Shown one piece after another: positions 8,251-15,982 of a DNA stretch of 64,000 nt. Location: positions 868,001-932,000 of the forward strand of contig NZ_LWHG01000011.1 of the NCBI RefSeq assembly GCF_001625445.1, read 5' to 3'. Under the pieces are notes generated by a model. That model was not told where the DNA came from, ran no database searches, and saw only the letters and a list, made by a program, of their open reading frames with translations. A program made the position numbers and the translations under genes. Position 1 is the stretch's first letter. The number at the start of each line of letters is the position of its first letter. The DNA is from Haladaptatus sp. R4. Its GTDB lineage: Archaea; Halobacteriota; Halobacteria; Halobacteriales; Haladaptataceae.

Positions 8251-9519
8251 TCAGTCGAGCGGTTGGGCGTCCTCGGTGACCCCTTCGACCGCTTCGTCGT
8301 CCTGTTGGAGGCCCTTGTGGAGGTAGTAGAACGCGCCGAGCGTCCCGATGATGCCGACGATACCGCCGATGTAGAATGCGTCCTGAATCCGAAACGTGTC
8401 CGTGATGGCTCCGAACCCGACCGGGCCGAACACCTGTCCGGCCGAGAGGGAGGCGGTGAACGCGCCCGTCACGAGACCCATCCCGTGGACACGGCCGCGT
8501 TCGGTGCGGATGGCGACGGCGGAGGTTCGGGAGACGGCGCTGAACGCGCCCATGCAGATCATGAGGCCGATTAACAGGGGAAGCGTGGTGGCGAACGGTA
8601 CGGCGAGCATGGTGAACGCGCTCAACAAACCGCCGGTGACGATGAAGTGAACGCGATACTCCGCGTAATCGTCGGATAGCCGACCGAGTGGAATCTGGAG
8701 AACCCCACCGACCGCCATATACACCGAGAGGACGACGCCGACCATCGTCGATGACAGCCCGAAGGCCGCCGAGGTTGCGAGGACGGGGAAAAAGGAGTTG
8801 AATCCCCAGCGGTAGAATCCACGCGCAACGATGTAGGTCATGATACCGCGGAGTTCGAAGTCGGCCCAGACGGCACGGGCGGCCTCCCACGGGTTCGGAG
8901 CCCCCGCGGTATCGCGCACGTCGTCGGGGAGTTCGGGAACGAGAACGACGACGAGGAAGAACGAGACGACGGTCAGCGCCGCCATCACGTAAAACGGCGT
9001 CGTGATTCCGGTGAGGGTGAACCACGGCGTGTGGATCGCGTGTTCGGCGAAATAGCCGCCGACGGTCGGCCCGATGGCGATGCCGCCGAACAGCGAGACG
9101 TAGAACAGGTTCGTGATGGAGCCTTCGCTTCCTTCCGGCGTGATGTCGCCGACGTAGGACTGTGCGATTGGCGTCACGAGGACCGACGAGAACCCTTGAC
9201 AGAACCGCACGACGCCGAGCATGAGCGGCGACGACACCATCGAGTACGCGATGGAGAGGACGGCGAACAGACCGAGACCAGTGAGAAGCAGGTTCTTCCG
9301 ACCGTAGGAGTCGGAAACCCGACCGGTGAACGGCGCGAGAACGCCCCGAGAGATGGCGAAGCCGGAAAAGATGAGTCCGACGATGACGCCGGACGCGCCG
9401 AGGTCCTGCGCGTACGTCGGGAGAATCGGTTCGAGGATGCTGAAGCCGAGCATCGAGACGCCGGTTGCAACGAACAGGCCGACGAACGCACCCTTGTGTT
9501 CGCCGAGTTCGTCAAGCAT
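8251..9519 (-). CDS. MFS transporter (drug/sugar efflux type)
   Basis: This 422-residue major facilitator has 12 predicted membrane segments. The loop 2-3 motif A is present (GRVSDSYGRKNLLL), with a related motif in the second half (LGRLSDDYAEYRV). The MFS_1 pattern AGVVIGLIFSGFAISRGVLAPF also fits. The ATG at 9519 (MLDELGEHKG) is chosen; an ATG three codons earlier (9528) is possible. A palindrome matching the operator-like sites of the neighbouring DHA2 and TetR genes lies at 9576-9593, between a weak TATA-like run and the start. This suggests TetR-controlled multidrug or metabolite efflux. Confidence 0.9.
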   Translation of the reverse strand: MLDELGEHKGAFVGLFVATGVSMLGFSILEPILPTYAQDLGASGVIVGLIFSGFAISRGVLAPFTGRVSDSYGRKNLLLTGLGLFAVLSIAYSMVSSPLMLGVVRFCQGFSSVLVTPIAQSYVGDITPEGSEGSITNLFYVSLFGGIAIGPTVGGYFAEHAIHTPWFTLTGITTPFYVMAALTVVSFFLVVVLVPELPDDVRDTAGAPNPWEAARAVWADFELRGIMTYIVARGFYRWGFNSFFPVLATSAAFGLSSTMVGVVLSVYMAVGGVLQIPLGRLSDDYAEYRVHFIVTGGLLSAFTMLAVPFATTLPLLIGLMICMGAFSAVSRTSAVAIRTERGRVHGMGLVTGAFTASLSAGQVFGPVGFGAITDTFRIQDAFYIGGIVGIIGTLGAFYYLHKGLQQDDEAVEGVTEDAQPLD

Positions 9520-9575
9520 GTCTCTCACGCCCCGTGGCGTGGCTACTCGTGTTCGAGAGGCGGTTCATACACGAC

Positions 9576-9593
9576 TTACTGACCAGTTAGTAA
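9576..9593. promoter_or_regulatory. TetR-operator-like palindrome, class II (MFS promoter)
   Basis: TTACTGACCAGTTAGTAA is a near-perfect 18-bp palindrome just downstream of a T-rich TATA-like run (9594-9600, read on the minus strand) of the MFS gene. It differs from the class II site at the DHA2 promoter (12023-12040) at only two positions and is similar to the site before the TetR gene at 15819. Occupancy here would block initiation. Confidence 0.7.
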
Positions 9594-9627
9594 AAACGGT
9601 TACGAACGAGGTAGTCCGTGGCGTTAT

Positions 9628-9700
9628 TGTCCGAAAAAAGAACCGTAGCGCGCGAAAAAAGCGGTCAAATCGACTATATGGATGGTCAGTCGTTCGTCGG
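9628..9700. repeat. Imperfect direct repeat, copy A
   Basis: About 70 bases here, containing TCCGAAAAAAGAACCG, then a C/G-rich pair and CGCGAAAAAA, then GGTCAGTCGTTCGTCG, match 10275-10346. The second copy overlaps the 3' end and downstream flank of the DHA2 exporter gene. Copy A has no gene ending in it. Confidence 0.65.
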
Positions 9701-9762
9701 AATCTCGACGACATCGATAACTTCATCCATAAGAGATGCACAAAATGACATCGTATATACCG

Positions 9763-10167
9763 ATGTACCGACGCCGTTTCCTGCAAGTCTCTGCCCCGAC
9801 GTTCGTTGCGATTGGAAGTGGCTGTCTCTCTCGGCAGAAACAAAAACCGTCCCTATCGATCGTTTTTATCAGTGTCAAAAACCTCTCGTCTGCTGATTTG
9901 GAGTTCGATATAGCGGTAGTCACGGAGAACGAGACCGTGTTCGAATCGAGTCGACTCATCAGTGCGGGAGATGCGATAGAAATCAAGCGACCGGTCGATG
10001 ACCCGGGGGATTACTCACTCAGGCTTTCAGCTCAGGGACGAACCGTGACACAGGAAATTTCCCTCTTCGCGAAGGGGGATGATGAGTGTGTCAGTCTGAC
10101 CGGCGAACTCGACCAGAGCGGTCGGCTTTTAATCGAAGGCAACGGTTACAACCGATGCCAGCCGTGA
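9763..10167 (+). CDS. Tat-exported lipoprotein-like small protein
   Basis: This 134-residue protein starts MYRRRFLQVSAPTFVAIGSG followed by CLS. That is a twin-arginine signal with a lipobox cysteine, typical of haloarchaeal Tat lipoproteins. The mature part (SLSIVFISVKNLSSADLEFDIAVV...) is a single small beta-sandwich-like domain, with two late cysteines (in DDECVSL and NRCQP) that could pair. The ATG at 9763 is chosen because it places the RR motif at the N-terminus; an upstream in-frame start at 9736 exists. It is less GC-rich than its neighbours and is flanked by the direct repeat, suggesting an inserted gene. Function unknown. Confidence 0.75.
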   Translation: MYRRRFLQVSAPTFVAIGSGCLSRQKQKPSLSIVFISVKNLSSADLEFDIAVVTENETVFESSRLISAGDAIEIKRPVDDPGDYSLRLSAQGRTVTQEISLFAKGDDECVSLTGELDQSGRLLIEGNGYNRCQP

Positions 10168-10274
10168 GGATAGTACCGTTTTGCCTTTCCATTCGTGTGC
10201 GTGGCTAACGACGTCGATGCTGTATCCGAGCGTTGTCGCTCGGACTGACCGTTGATCGACAGGGTAGCACGGGG

Positions 10275-10346
10275 TTGTCCGAAAAAAGAACCGCGACGCG
10301 CGAAAAAACGGACGAAACGCTCTCCGGATGATCAGTCGTCGCTCGA
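10275..10346. repeat. Imperfect direct repeat, copy B (DHA2 3' end)
   Basis: This partner of the repeat at 9628-9700 covers the downstream flank and last codons of the DHA2 exporter. It may contain its transcript end: on the minus strand the A-runs read as T-runs after the stop. Confidence 0.65.
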
Positions 10347-11954
10347 AGCCGTCGAGTCGTCCGAGGACATCGCACCGTCCATCGGCTCCGCGCCGCCCTC
10401 GCCCATCGAGACGTGGGCCTCTTCGCTGAGTTCCGCGTTGGGGAGCGTGAGCGAGACGACGAACGCGAGGATGAGTACACCCATTCCGGCGAGGAACACG
10501 GTGTCGATGCTGTTCGCCATCGCCGTCACCACCACGTGCTGAATCTGGTCCGGGAGCTTCTCGATGGCCTCCGGGCCGATGCTCGCGGCGTCGGACGTGA
10601 GCTGTCCGGAACCGGCCTGTCCGGCGAAGGCGTCGGAGAGGCGGTTGGTGAGTTGGTTGTTCAACAGCGCACCGAGGACGGCGACGCCGATACCGCTCCC
10701 GAGGCTCCGACTGAACGTGACGGAGGTGGTCGCGACACCGAGGTCCTCTCGGTCGACGGCGTTCTGAACCGCCACGGTGAGGACGGGCATGACGAATCCG
10801 AGTCCCATCCCGGTGACGATCATGAAGATGGTCGATTCCGTCGAGGTGGTCGATGGTCCCATCGTGTGGAGGAACCAGTAGCCGACCGACGCGACGAGGG
10901 TTCCGACGACGGCGAAGACCTTGTAGCGGCCGAACCGGGTCATCAACTGTCCCGTCGCACCGCTCGTGACGAGCATCCCGCCGACGAGGGGGAACAGGAG
11001 CAGACCGGAGTTGGTCGCGCTCGCACCGAGGACGTCCTGCAGGAAGACGGGGAGGTAGATGGTCGCCCCGAACATCCCGATGCCGAGACAGAAGCTCAGT
11101 GTCATGACGCCCACGACCGTGTGCCTGTCGAGCAGGTGAACCGGGAAGACCGGTTCGTCGACGCGCAGTTCCTGCAGAACGAACAGGACGCCGAAGACGA
11201 TGGTCGAAGCGATCAGCCCAAGGATTTGGACGGAATCCCAGGCGTACTCGCTACCGCCCCACGTCGTGGCGAGCATGAGCGAACCGACCGCGACGACGAG
11301 GAGCGCCGCCCCGAGGTAGTCGATATCGAGGTCGGTTGCGTCCGGCGTCGGAAGGTCGAGTTTGAAGTGCGTGATGAGGATCGCTGCGAGTCCGATGGGG
11401 ACGTTGATGTAGAAGATCCAACGCCAACTGTAGTGGTCGGTGAGGTAGCCGCCGAGGAGCGGTCCGCCGACGGTCGCACCACCGAAGATGAGCATCATGT
11501 AGCTCATGTACTTCCCACGTTCGCGGGGCGAGAAGATGTCGCCGAGGATGGTCGTCGCCATGGCGATGAGACCACCCGCGCCGATACCTTGCAGCGCGCG
11601 GAAGGCCGCGAGTTGCGTCATCGGGCCAACGACGTCGTTGATCGCGGCGAACTCCCCGGCGAGTCCGGAGAGGATCGAGCCGATCAGGAAGATGGAGATG
11701 GACGTCTCGAAGATGAGCGAGCGTCCATAAATGTCGCTCAGCTTCCCGTACAGCGGCGTCGTCACCGTGACCGTCACGAGGTAGGCAGTGACGATCCACG
11801 ACATCTTGCTCGCGTCACCGAGATCGCCGACGATGCGCGGGAGCGCGGTCGAAACGATGGACTGGTCGATGGAGCCCAGCAACATCCCCAACATGAGTCC
11901 GCCGAGAATGATGGCCCGTTCACGACCGAGTCCGTTACTCGATTCCGTACTCAT
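10332..11954 (-). CDS. DHA2-family multidrug exporter (EmrB/QacA-like MFS)
   Basis: This 540-residue, 14-segment MFS protein exports drugs or other toxic small molecules by proton antiport. It shows the DHA2 start (LGMLLGSIDQSIVSTALPRIVGDLG), motif A (LYGKLSDIYGRSLIF), motif C-type sequence (GATVGGPLLGGYLTDHYSWRWIFYINVPIG) and an acidic Ser-rich tail. The start is ATG 11954, preceded by GGAGG at good spacing. Its promoter carries two different operator-like palindromes (11997-12014 and 12023-12040), implying input from two regulators. The remains of a repeat overlap its 3' end. Confidence 0.93.
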   Translation of the reverse strand: MSTESSNGLGRERAIILGGLMLGMLLGSIDQSIVSTALPRIVGDLGDASKMSWIVTAYLVTVTVTTPLYGKLSDIYGRSLIFETSISIFLIGSILSGLAGEFAAINDVVGPMTQLAAFRALQGIGAGGLIAMATTILGDIFSPRERGKYMSYMMLIFGGATVGGPLLGGYLTDHYSWRWIFYINVPIGLAAILITHFKLDLPTPDATDLDIDYLGAALLVVAVGSLMLATTWGGSEYAWDSVQILGLIASTIVFGVLFVLQELRVDEPVFPVHLLDRHTVVGVMTLSFCLGIGMFGATIYLPVFLQDVLGASATNSGLLLFPLVGGMLVTSGATGQLMTRFGRYKVFAVVGTLVASVGYWFLHTMGPSTTSTESTIFMIVTGMGLGFVMPVLTVAVQNAVDREDLGVATTSVTFSRSLGSGIGVAVLGALLNNQLTNRLSDAFAGQAGSGQLTSDAASIGPEAIEKLPDQIQHVVVTAMANSIDTVFLAGMGVLILAFVVSLTLPNAELSEEAHVSMGEGGAEPMDGAMSSDDSTASSDD

Positions 11955-11996
11955 ACGTTGATCCTCCGTTCGAGCGGTGGATCACTGCGTAAATAT

Positions 11997-12014
11997 TGAA
12001 TGAACATTCAGTCA
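11997..12014. promoter_or_regulatory. Operator-like palindrome, class I (DHA2 promoter)
   Basis: TGAATGAACATTCAGTCA matches, in opposite orientation, the 18-mers at 12441-12458 and 20238-20255. The shared form is TRACYGAAYRTTCATTCA. It lies about at the predicted transcription start of the DHA2 exporter gene. Confidence 0.7.
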
Positions 12015-12022
12015 CCTATGGC

Positions 12023-12040
12023 TTACTGAACAGTTAGTCA
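12023..12040. promoter_or_regulatory. Operator-like palindrome, class II (DHA2 promoter)
   Basis: TTACTGAACAGTTAGTCA is the class II site also found at 9576-9593 and 15823-15840. It sits directly downstream of an ATTTAT TATA-like sequence (about 12042-12048 on the minus strand) and only eight bases from the class I site. Confidence 0.7.
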
Positions 12041-12274
12041 GTGATAAATGTTTCGAGAGAAGAATTGGCACTCAGGTCTCCATTTCGGGTGCGAGAACGC
12101 TTCTCTCCCTCAATCCTCACGATTAGTAATTTCGTTTTGGCGGTCGCCGTCCGCTTTCAGCGCGGTAGCGAGTCGTCGCGGGGAGACGACACGATTGCAC
12201 TGATTGCACGGTGCACACCGCTTGCACAGAACTCTCAGGTTCTTCTACCTCCGTTTCACCCCTACTTCGGTTCG

Positions 12275-12385
12275 ATGACAGTCCAAAGCAGTCAACAGAC
12301 GAACAGTTCGTGGGGCGAGTCGCAATAGTCACCGACGCTTCGCGCGGTATCGGCAGTGCAGTTTCGAAGCGACTCGGCGGCGGAT
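12275..12385 (+). pseudogene. Remnant of a short-chain dehydrogenase N-terminus
   Basis: In the 447-base gap between the DHA2 and TetR genes a short stretch encodes FVGRVAIVTDASRGIGSAV, the NAD(P)-binding Rossmann start (T-x3-G-x-G) of an SDR. The preceding MTVQSSQQTN is in another frame, and nothing SDR-like follows beyond SKRLGG. It is truncated and frameshifted, so it is a real relic rather than a repairable gene. It suggests that a dehydrogenase gene once stood in this divergent region. The rest of the gap holds only the operator sites and no other visible gene. Confidence 0.6.
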
Positions 12386-12440
12386 TTTCCGGCCGATGGC
12401 TCCGATTAACCCGCCATGCTCCAGCACGGTGGGGCGGAGA

Positions 12441-12458
12441 TAACTGAACGTTCATTCA
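12441..12458. promoter_or_regulatory. Operator-like palindrome, class I (TetR promoter)
   Basis: TAACTGAACGTTCATTCA contains the perfect palindrome TGAACGTTCA and matches the class I 18-mers at the DHA2 and ABC promoters. It directly abuts the TATA-like TTTATA (12462-12467), over the BRE region of the TetR promoter, which suggests autoregulation of the gene at 12605. Confidence 0.7.
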
Positions 12459-12461
12459 ATT

Positions 12462-12467
12462 TTTATA
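12462..12467 (+). promoter_or_regulatory. TATA box of the 12.5-kb TetR transcript
   Basis: TTTATA centred near 12464 predicts a transcript start about 26 bases on, at 12489-12491. That coincides with an ATG at 12489, so the mRNA would be leaderless for the small ORF upstream of the TetR gene. Confidence 0.6.
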
Positions 12468-12488
12468 CCCGGAGTCCGTAGCTAGCGT

Positions 12489-12605
12489 ATGCACCGATTC
12501 GATGCGAAAGCCATCGCGTTCGGTGGTCGGTCCCCGGAACGCGAAACGTTCGACCCGCCTCGCCCAGCGACGCGGAAACGGATAAACGAGGGTTTCAGCC
12601 GGTAA
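12489..12605 (+). CDS. Putative 38-residue leader ORF before TetR
   Basis: The ORF starts MHRFDAKAIAFGGRSPERET and ends with TAA overlapping the TetR ATG (TAATG). The product would be small and basic with no signal or known domain. Support is positional: its ATG falls at the predicted transcript start, and its stop couples to the regulator's start. It could be a leader peptide for translational coupling, or simply an unused ATG in a 115-base leader. No family is recognised. Confidence 0.35.
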   Translation: MHRFDAKAIAFGGRSPERETFDPPRPATRKRINEGFSR

Positions 12606-13219
12606 TGACGGCGAAACCATCTTTTCTTGAGGATCCGAGCGACACCCGTGGCGCCATCATGCGGGCGACGTATTTGGCCCTCTGCAAGCACGGCTACGCC
12701 GACCTCACGATTCAGCGAATCGCCGACGAGTTTCCGAAGAGCAAGTCCCTCCTCTACCATCACTACGACGGAAAGGACGACCTCCTGCTGGATTTCCTGG
12801 GATTCATGCTCGAACAGCAAAAGGAGCGAATTCCGGCGAAGCAGTCCTCGGGCAGTCCGCGGGACCATCTGAACGCCATCTTCGACCGCATTTTCGTCAC
12901 ACCGATTCCCGACGACTACCGGGATTTCTCGCGTGCGATGGTCGAACTCCGCGCGCAGGCCGCCCACGACGAGAAGTATCGGAACCACTTCACGCGCAGC
13001 GACGAGTTCTTCCGCGGACTCCTCACGCGCGTCATCCAGTCGGGTATCGACGAGGGCACCTTCCGCGACGTGGATGCCGAGGAAGTCGCGGAATTCCTCC
13101 TTCTGATCGTCACGGGAGCGATGACCAAACGCGTCACGACGAACAACGATGCCATCGAGACGGCCCGTAACGAACTCGACGCCTACGTCCGCCGTCGCCT
13201 CCTCGCTGACGAGGAGTAA
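12605..13219 (+). CDS. TetR/AcrR-family transcriptional regulator
   Basis: This 204-residue protein has an N-terminal HTH: TRGAIMRATYLALCKHGYADLTIQRIADEFPKSKSLLYHHYDGKDDLLLDFL, a textbook TetR_N with a YHHY recognition-helix end. The C-terminal ligand-binding domain is all-helical and ends in acidic residues. It is divergent from the DHA2 exporter across an SDR remnant and two operator classes. A class I operator sits on its own promoter, so autorepression with control of DHA2 is likely. The inducer is unknown. It is paralogous to the regulators at 15211 and 15983. Confidence 0.92.
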   Translation: MTAKPSFLEDPSDTRGAIMRATYLALCKHGYADLTIQRIADEFPKSKSLLYHHYDGKDDLLLDFLGFMLEQQKERIPAKQSSGSPRDHLNAIFDRIFVTPIPDDYRDFSRAMVELRAQAAHDEKYRNHFTRSDEFFRGLLTRVIQSGIDEGTFRDVDAEEVAEFLLLIVTGAMTKRVTTNNDAIETARNELDAYVRRRLLADEE

Positions 13220-13232
13220 ACCGACATCGGAC

Positions 13233-13667
13233 TCAGTGAACGATGGTGACGGGAACCGGTGACCGCCGCGTCACGGACTCCGCGACGCTGCCGAGGAAAA
13301 TCCTGTCGAGACCGGTTCGTCCGTGGCTTCCCATGACGATACCGTCGATGTCGTTCTCGCCGTCTCCCGCGTATTCCACGATGGTGTGTGCCGGACGCCC
13401 CATCAGTTTGACCGTCTCCGTCGTGACATCCAGTTCGTCCGCCAGTTCGGTCATCTTTTCGAGGAGTTCGTCCGTGGCTTCCTGTTCGGCCTTCTCCACG
13501 TCGTCCGCGTAGAGCATGTCCCCGAACTCGTCCGAGGAAATCCACGATCGAGGATCGAGAACGTGCAGGAGGACGATTGTCGCCTCCGGATACACGTCGG
13601 CGGCGTGTTCGAGAGCTGTTTCCGACTGTGGTGCAGCGTCTACGGGGACCAGAATTCGCCGAGACAT
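13233..13667 (-). CDS. Universal stress protein (UspA family)
   Basis: This 144-residue single UspA domain begins RRILVPVDAAPQSETALEHA and carries the ATP-binding end motif GSHGRTGLDRIFLGSVAESVTRRSPVPV (G-2x-G-9x-G-S/T pattern). It should bind ATP and dimerise. The start is ATG 13667 (MSRRILVPVD). It lies convergent to the TetR gene and immediately downstream of the MATE exporter, with 71 bases between. Such proteins accompany stress and transport genes in haloarchaea; the specific role is unknown. Confidence 0.92.
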   Translation of the reverse strand: MSRRILVPVDAAPQSETALEHAADVYPEATIVLLHVLDPRSWISSDEFGDMLYADDVEKAEQEATDELLEKMTELADELDVTTETVKLMGRPAHTIVEYAGDGENDIDGIVMGSHGRTGLDRIFLGSVAESVTRRSPVPVTIVH

Positions 13668-13738
13668 AGGTCGTCTATCGACAGCGACCAGTACAGTTGT
13701 TTCGGTGGAAACGACGAACGCGAGGAAAAGAACCCCGG

Positions 13739-15214
13739 TCAGTCGGCTGGTGACGGGGTGTTGGCTCCCTCGACCTCGCTCGTCTTCCACGTCCCACGGC
13801 GGAACCAGAGGAACGCGATGACGGCCGCGGCGACGTTCGAGAACGCTATCGCGTACCAGACGCCCGTGGGACCCATCCCCCGTATCTCCAGTAGATAGTA
13901 CGCCACAGGGAGACGGAATACCCACAGCGAGAGGATGGTGAACACCATCGCGGTGGTCGTATCCCCGGCCCCGCGGAACGCCGAGGTGACGACCCGGAAG
14001 ACGCCGAGGAACAGGAACGTCGGACCGATGATGCGGAGATACTGTGCGCCGATGTGGATGACGGTTTGACGGCTGAAGTTCTCGCTGCTGCCGACGAAGA
14101 TACCGATGAGAGGTTCGGCGAAGTGCCACGCGACGACGCTCACGACGACGAGGACGACCGCCAGCGTAGCGGACGCGTAGTACACCGCCCGCTCCGAGCG
14201 CTCCGGTTTGTCCGCGCCGAGGTTCTGTCCCACCATCGTCGTCGTCCCTTGCGCGAGTCCGATACTCGGGAGGAAGACGAGCGAGTTCAGCCGATTACCG
14301 ATACCGTAGGCCGCGACCGCCGGGTCTCCGGCCATGGCGACGATGGCGGTCAGGAACGTGATACCGAGCGCCCGCATCGACATATCGACGCTCGCCGGGA
14401 CGCCGATGCGAACGATCTTCTTCACCGTCTCCGGTTCCGGAACGACGTCGTCGAACGAGAGGTGAATTCCGACGCGGCCGCTGAACAGGATTGTGAGGCC
14501 GATGACGGCGGCGATTCCGCGCGACAGGACGGTCGCTATCGCCGCCCCTTGAACGCCGAACCCGGCGAAGCCCGTGGCGTCGAACAGCGTCGTCTGGAGG
14601 CCACCGAGTCCGAGCGCCTGCAACAGCAGGTTGTCGGTGAACCCGTAAACGAAGAACGGGTCGAGGACGATGTTGAGCGTGACGCCGAACGCCATGAGAT
14701 ACATCGGCGTCCGCGTGTCGCCCCAGCCACGCAGGAGCGCCTGAAACATGAAGAAACCGAACATGAAGAACACGCCGAGGAAGGTCGTCCGCGTGAACTC
14801 CACGGTCCACCGATATATCTGCGTCCCCGGCGTCGTCCCGATGAGCGAGACGAGGGTCGGTGCGGCGAGATATCCGATGACCGCGAACACCAACGACGCG
14901 AGCAGCGTGAACGAGATGGTCTGTCCCGCGACGTGGTCCACGCGCTCGTGGTTGCCTGCCCCCTTGTTCTGTGAGACCAACGCGGTTCCGGCGATGGAAA
15001 AGCCGGTTCCGAGGCTGATGAGCAGGAAGATAATCGGGAACGCGTAGGAAACCGCGCTCACCGCGCCGGGACCGATCTGGCCGACCCAGAACGTGTCCGC
15101 GAGGTTGTACACGACCTGCATCAACTGGCTGGCGACGATGGGTGCCGACAGGATGAGGAGCGGTTTGTACAAGTCGCCGTCGGTCAGATTCAGATCCCTG
15201 CTTCCGGCGCTCAT
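13739..15214 (-). CDS. MATE-family efflux transporter
   Basis: This 491-residue, 12-segment multidrug and toxin extrusion protein exchanges Na+ or H+ for drug cations. The two-fold MatE repeats begin PLLILSAPIVASQLMQVVYNLADTFWVG and KKIVRIGVPASVDMSMRALGITFL. The N-terminal half motif VSYAFPIIFLLISLGTGFSIAGTALVSQNKGAG is characteristic. Its ATG overlaps the stop of the TetR gene upstream (ATGA), so regulator and pump form one operon. The class II operator before that TetR gene would control both. Confidence 0.94.
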   Translation of the reverse strand: MSAGSRDLNLTDGDLYKPLLILSAPIVASQLMQVVYNLADTFWVGQIGPGAVSAVSYAFPIIFLLISLGTGFSIAGTALVSQNKGAGNHERVDHVAGQTISFTLLASLVFAVIGYLAAPTLVSLIGTTPGTQIYRWTVEFTRTTFLGVFFMFGFFMFQALLRGWGDTRTPMYLMAFGVTLNIVLDPFFVYGFTDNLLLQALGLGGLQTTLFDATGFAGFGVQGAAIATVLSRGIAAVIGLTILFSGRVGIHLSFDDVVPEPETVKKIVRIGVPASVDMSMRALGITFLTAIVAMAGDPAVAAYGIGNRLNSLVFLPSIGLAQGTTTMVGQNLGADKPERSERAVYYASATLAVVLVVVSVVAWHFAEPLIGIFVGSSENFSRQTVIHIGAQYLRIIGPTFLFLGVFRVVTSAFRGAGDTTTAMVFTILSLWVFRLPVAYYLLEIRGMGPTGVWYAIAFSNVAAAVIAFLWFRRGTWKTSEVEGANTPSPAD

Positions 15215-15819
15215 TCGTCGCCTCCGGCGCAAATATCGTCGACGAACTCGTCGATGACTTCACGCCCCACTTCGTTCGGGTCGTTGGATCCGAGGACTAC
15301 TCCTCGGCCCCGGACCCCGTCGAGAAATATCAGGAGTCGTTCGGCCGCCCGTTCCGGATCGATGTCCTCCTCGAACTCGCCGCGCTCGATACCCTGGGCG
15401 ATGATATCGGCGAACAGTTCCCGCAGTCGGTCGTTGTTCTCCTGGAACTGGTCGCGGAACGCGTCGTTGTACGGCGCTTGCATCCCCATCTCCAGCATGG
15501 CGATGTCGAAGTCGCTCTCCGAGTCGGGGTCGGGAAACAACGCATCGATGCTGAAGAGCAGGGCGTCCGTCGCGGTGTCGTAATCGTCCGTCGAAATTTT
15601 CGCGTCGAACTTTTCGTGGAGGTGGTCCAGAAACGAGAGGAGCAACTCCTCCTTACAGTTATAGTGGTAGTGGAGAAGCGACTTGCTCTTGCCGAACTCG
15701 TCGCTGATACGCTTCATCGTGAGGTTCGCATAGCCGTGCTTGCAGAGCGCCCGATGTGTGGCGGCCATGATGGCCTCGTGTGTTTCGGGCGGCGGCCCGT
15801 TCGACTGCTGTGTTCCCAT
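15211..15819 (-). CDS. TetR/AcrR-family regulator of the MATE operon
   Basis: This 202-residue regulator has the TetR_N HTH AIMAATHRALCKHGYANLTMKRISDEFGKSKSLLHYHYNCKEELLLSFLDHL, closely similar to the other two TetR proteins here. The C-terminal domain carries a plausible ligand pocket and an acidic tail. A class II palindrome (15823-15840) ends three bases before the ATG, and a TATTAA element predicts a leaderless start, so autoregulation is very likely. It is cotranslated with the MATE exporter through an ATGA overlap. Confidence 0.92.
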   Translation of the reverse strand: MGTQQSNGPPPETHEAIMAATHRALCKHGYANLTMKRISDEFGKSKSLLHYHYNCKEELLLSFLDHLHEKFDAKISTDDYDTATDALLFSIDALFPDPDSESDFDIAMLEMGMQAPYNDAFRDQFQENNDRLRELFADIIAQGIERGEFEEDIDPERAAERLLIFLDGVRGRGVVLGSNDPNEVGREVIDEFVDDICAGGDE

Positions 15820-15822
15820 CTC

Positions 15823-15840
15823 TAACTGAATAGTTAGTCA
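15823..15840. promoter_or_regulatory. Operator-like palindrome, class II (TetR-MATE promoter)
   Basis: TAACTGAATAGTTAGTCA lies between a TATTAA element (about 15847-15852, minus strand) and the TetR ATG at 15819, across the predicted transcript start. It matches the sites at 9576 and 12023. Confidence 0.72.
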
Positions 15841-15964
15841 GGAGAGTTAATAGTTGTGTTGTTCATCGGGAGAAAAACGAGGACGAAACGGAGGGATGCC
15901 AATTCACGTGTCATACTGGTCAATACACGCTGTTCGCATCGAGACCACAAGCGTTTTGCCGTGA

Positions 15965-15982
15965 TAACTAGTTGTTTAGTTA
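15965..15982. promoter_or_regulatory. Palindrome abutting TetR start (divergent class II-like)
   Basis: TAACTAGTTGTTTAGTTA is an inverted repeat TAACTA-6-TAGTTA ending at the base before the ATG at 15983. It resembles the class II sites in its half-sites but has a different centre, so it may bind only its own regulator. Confidence 0.55.
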
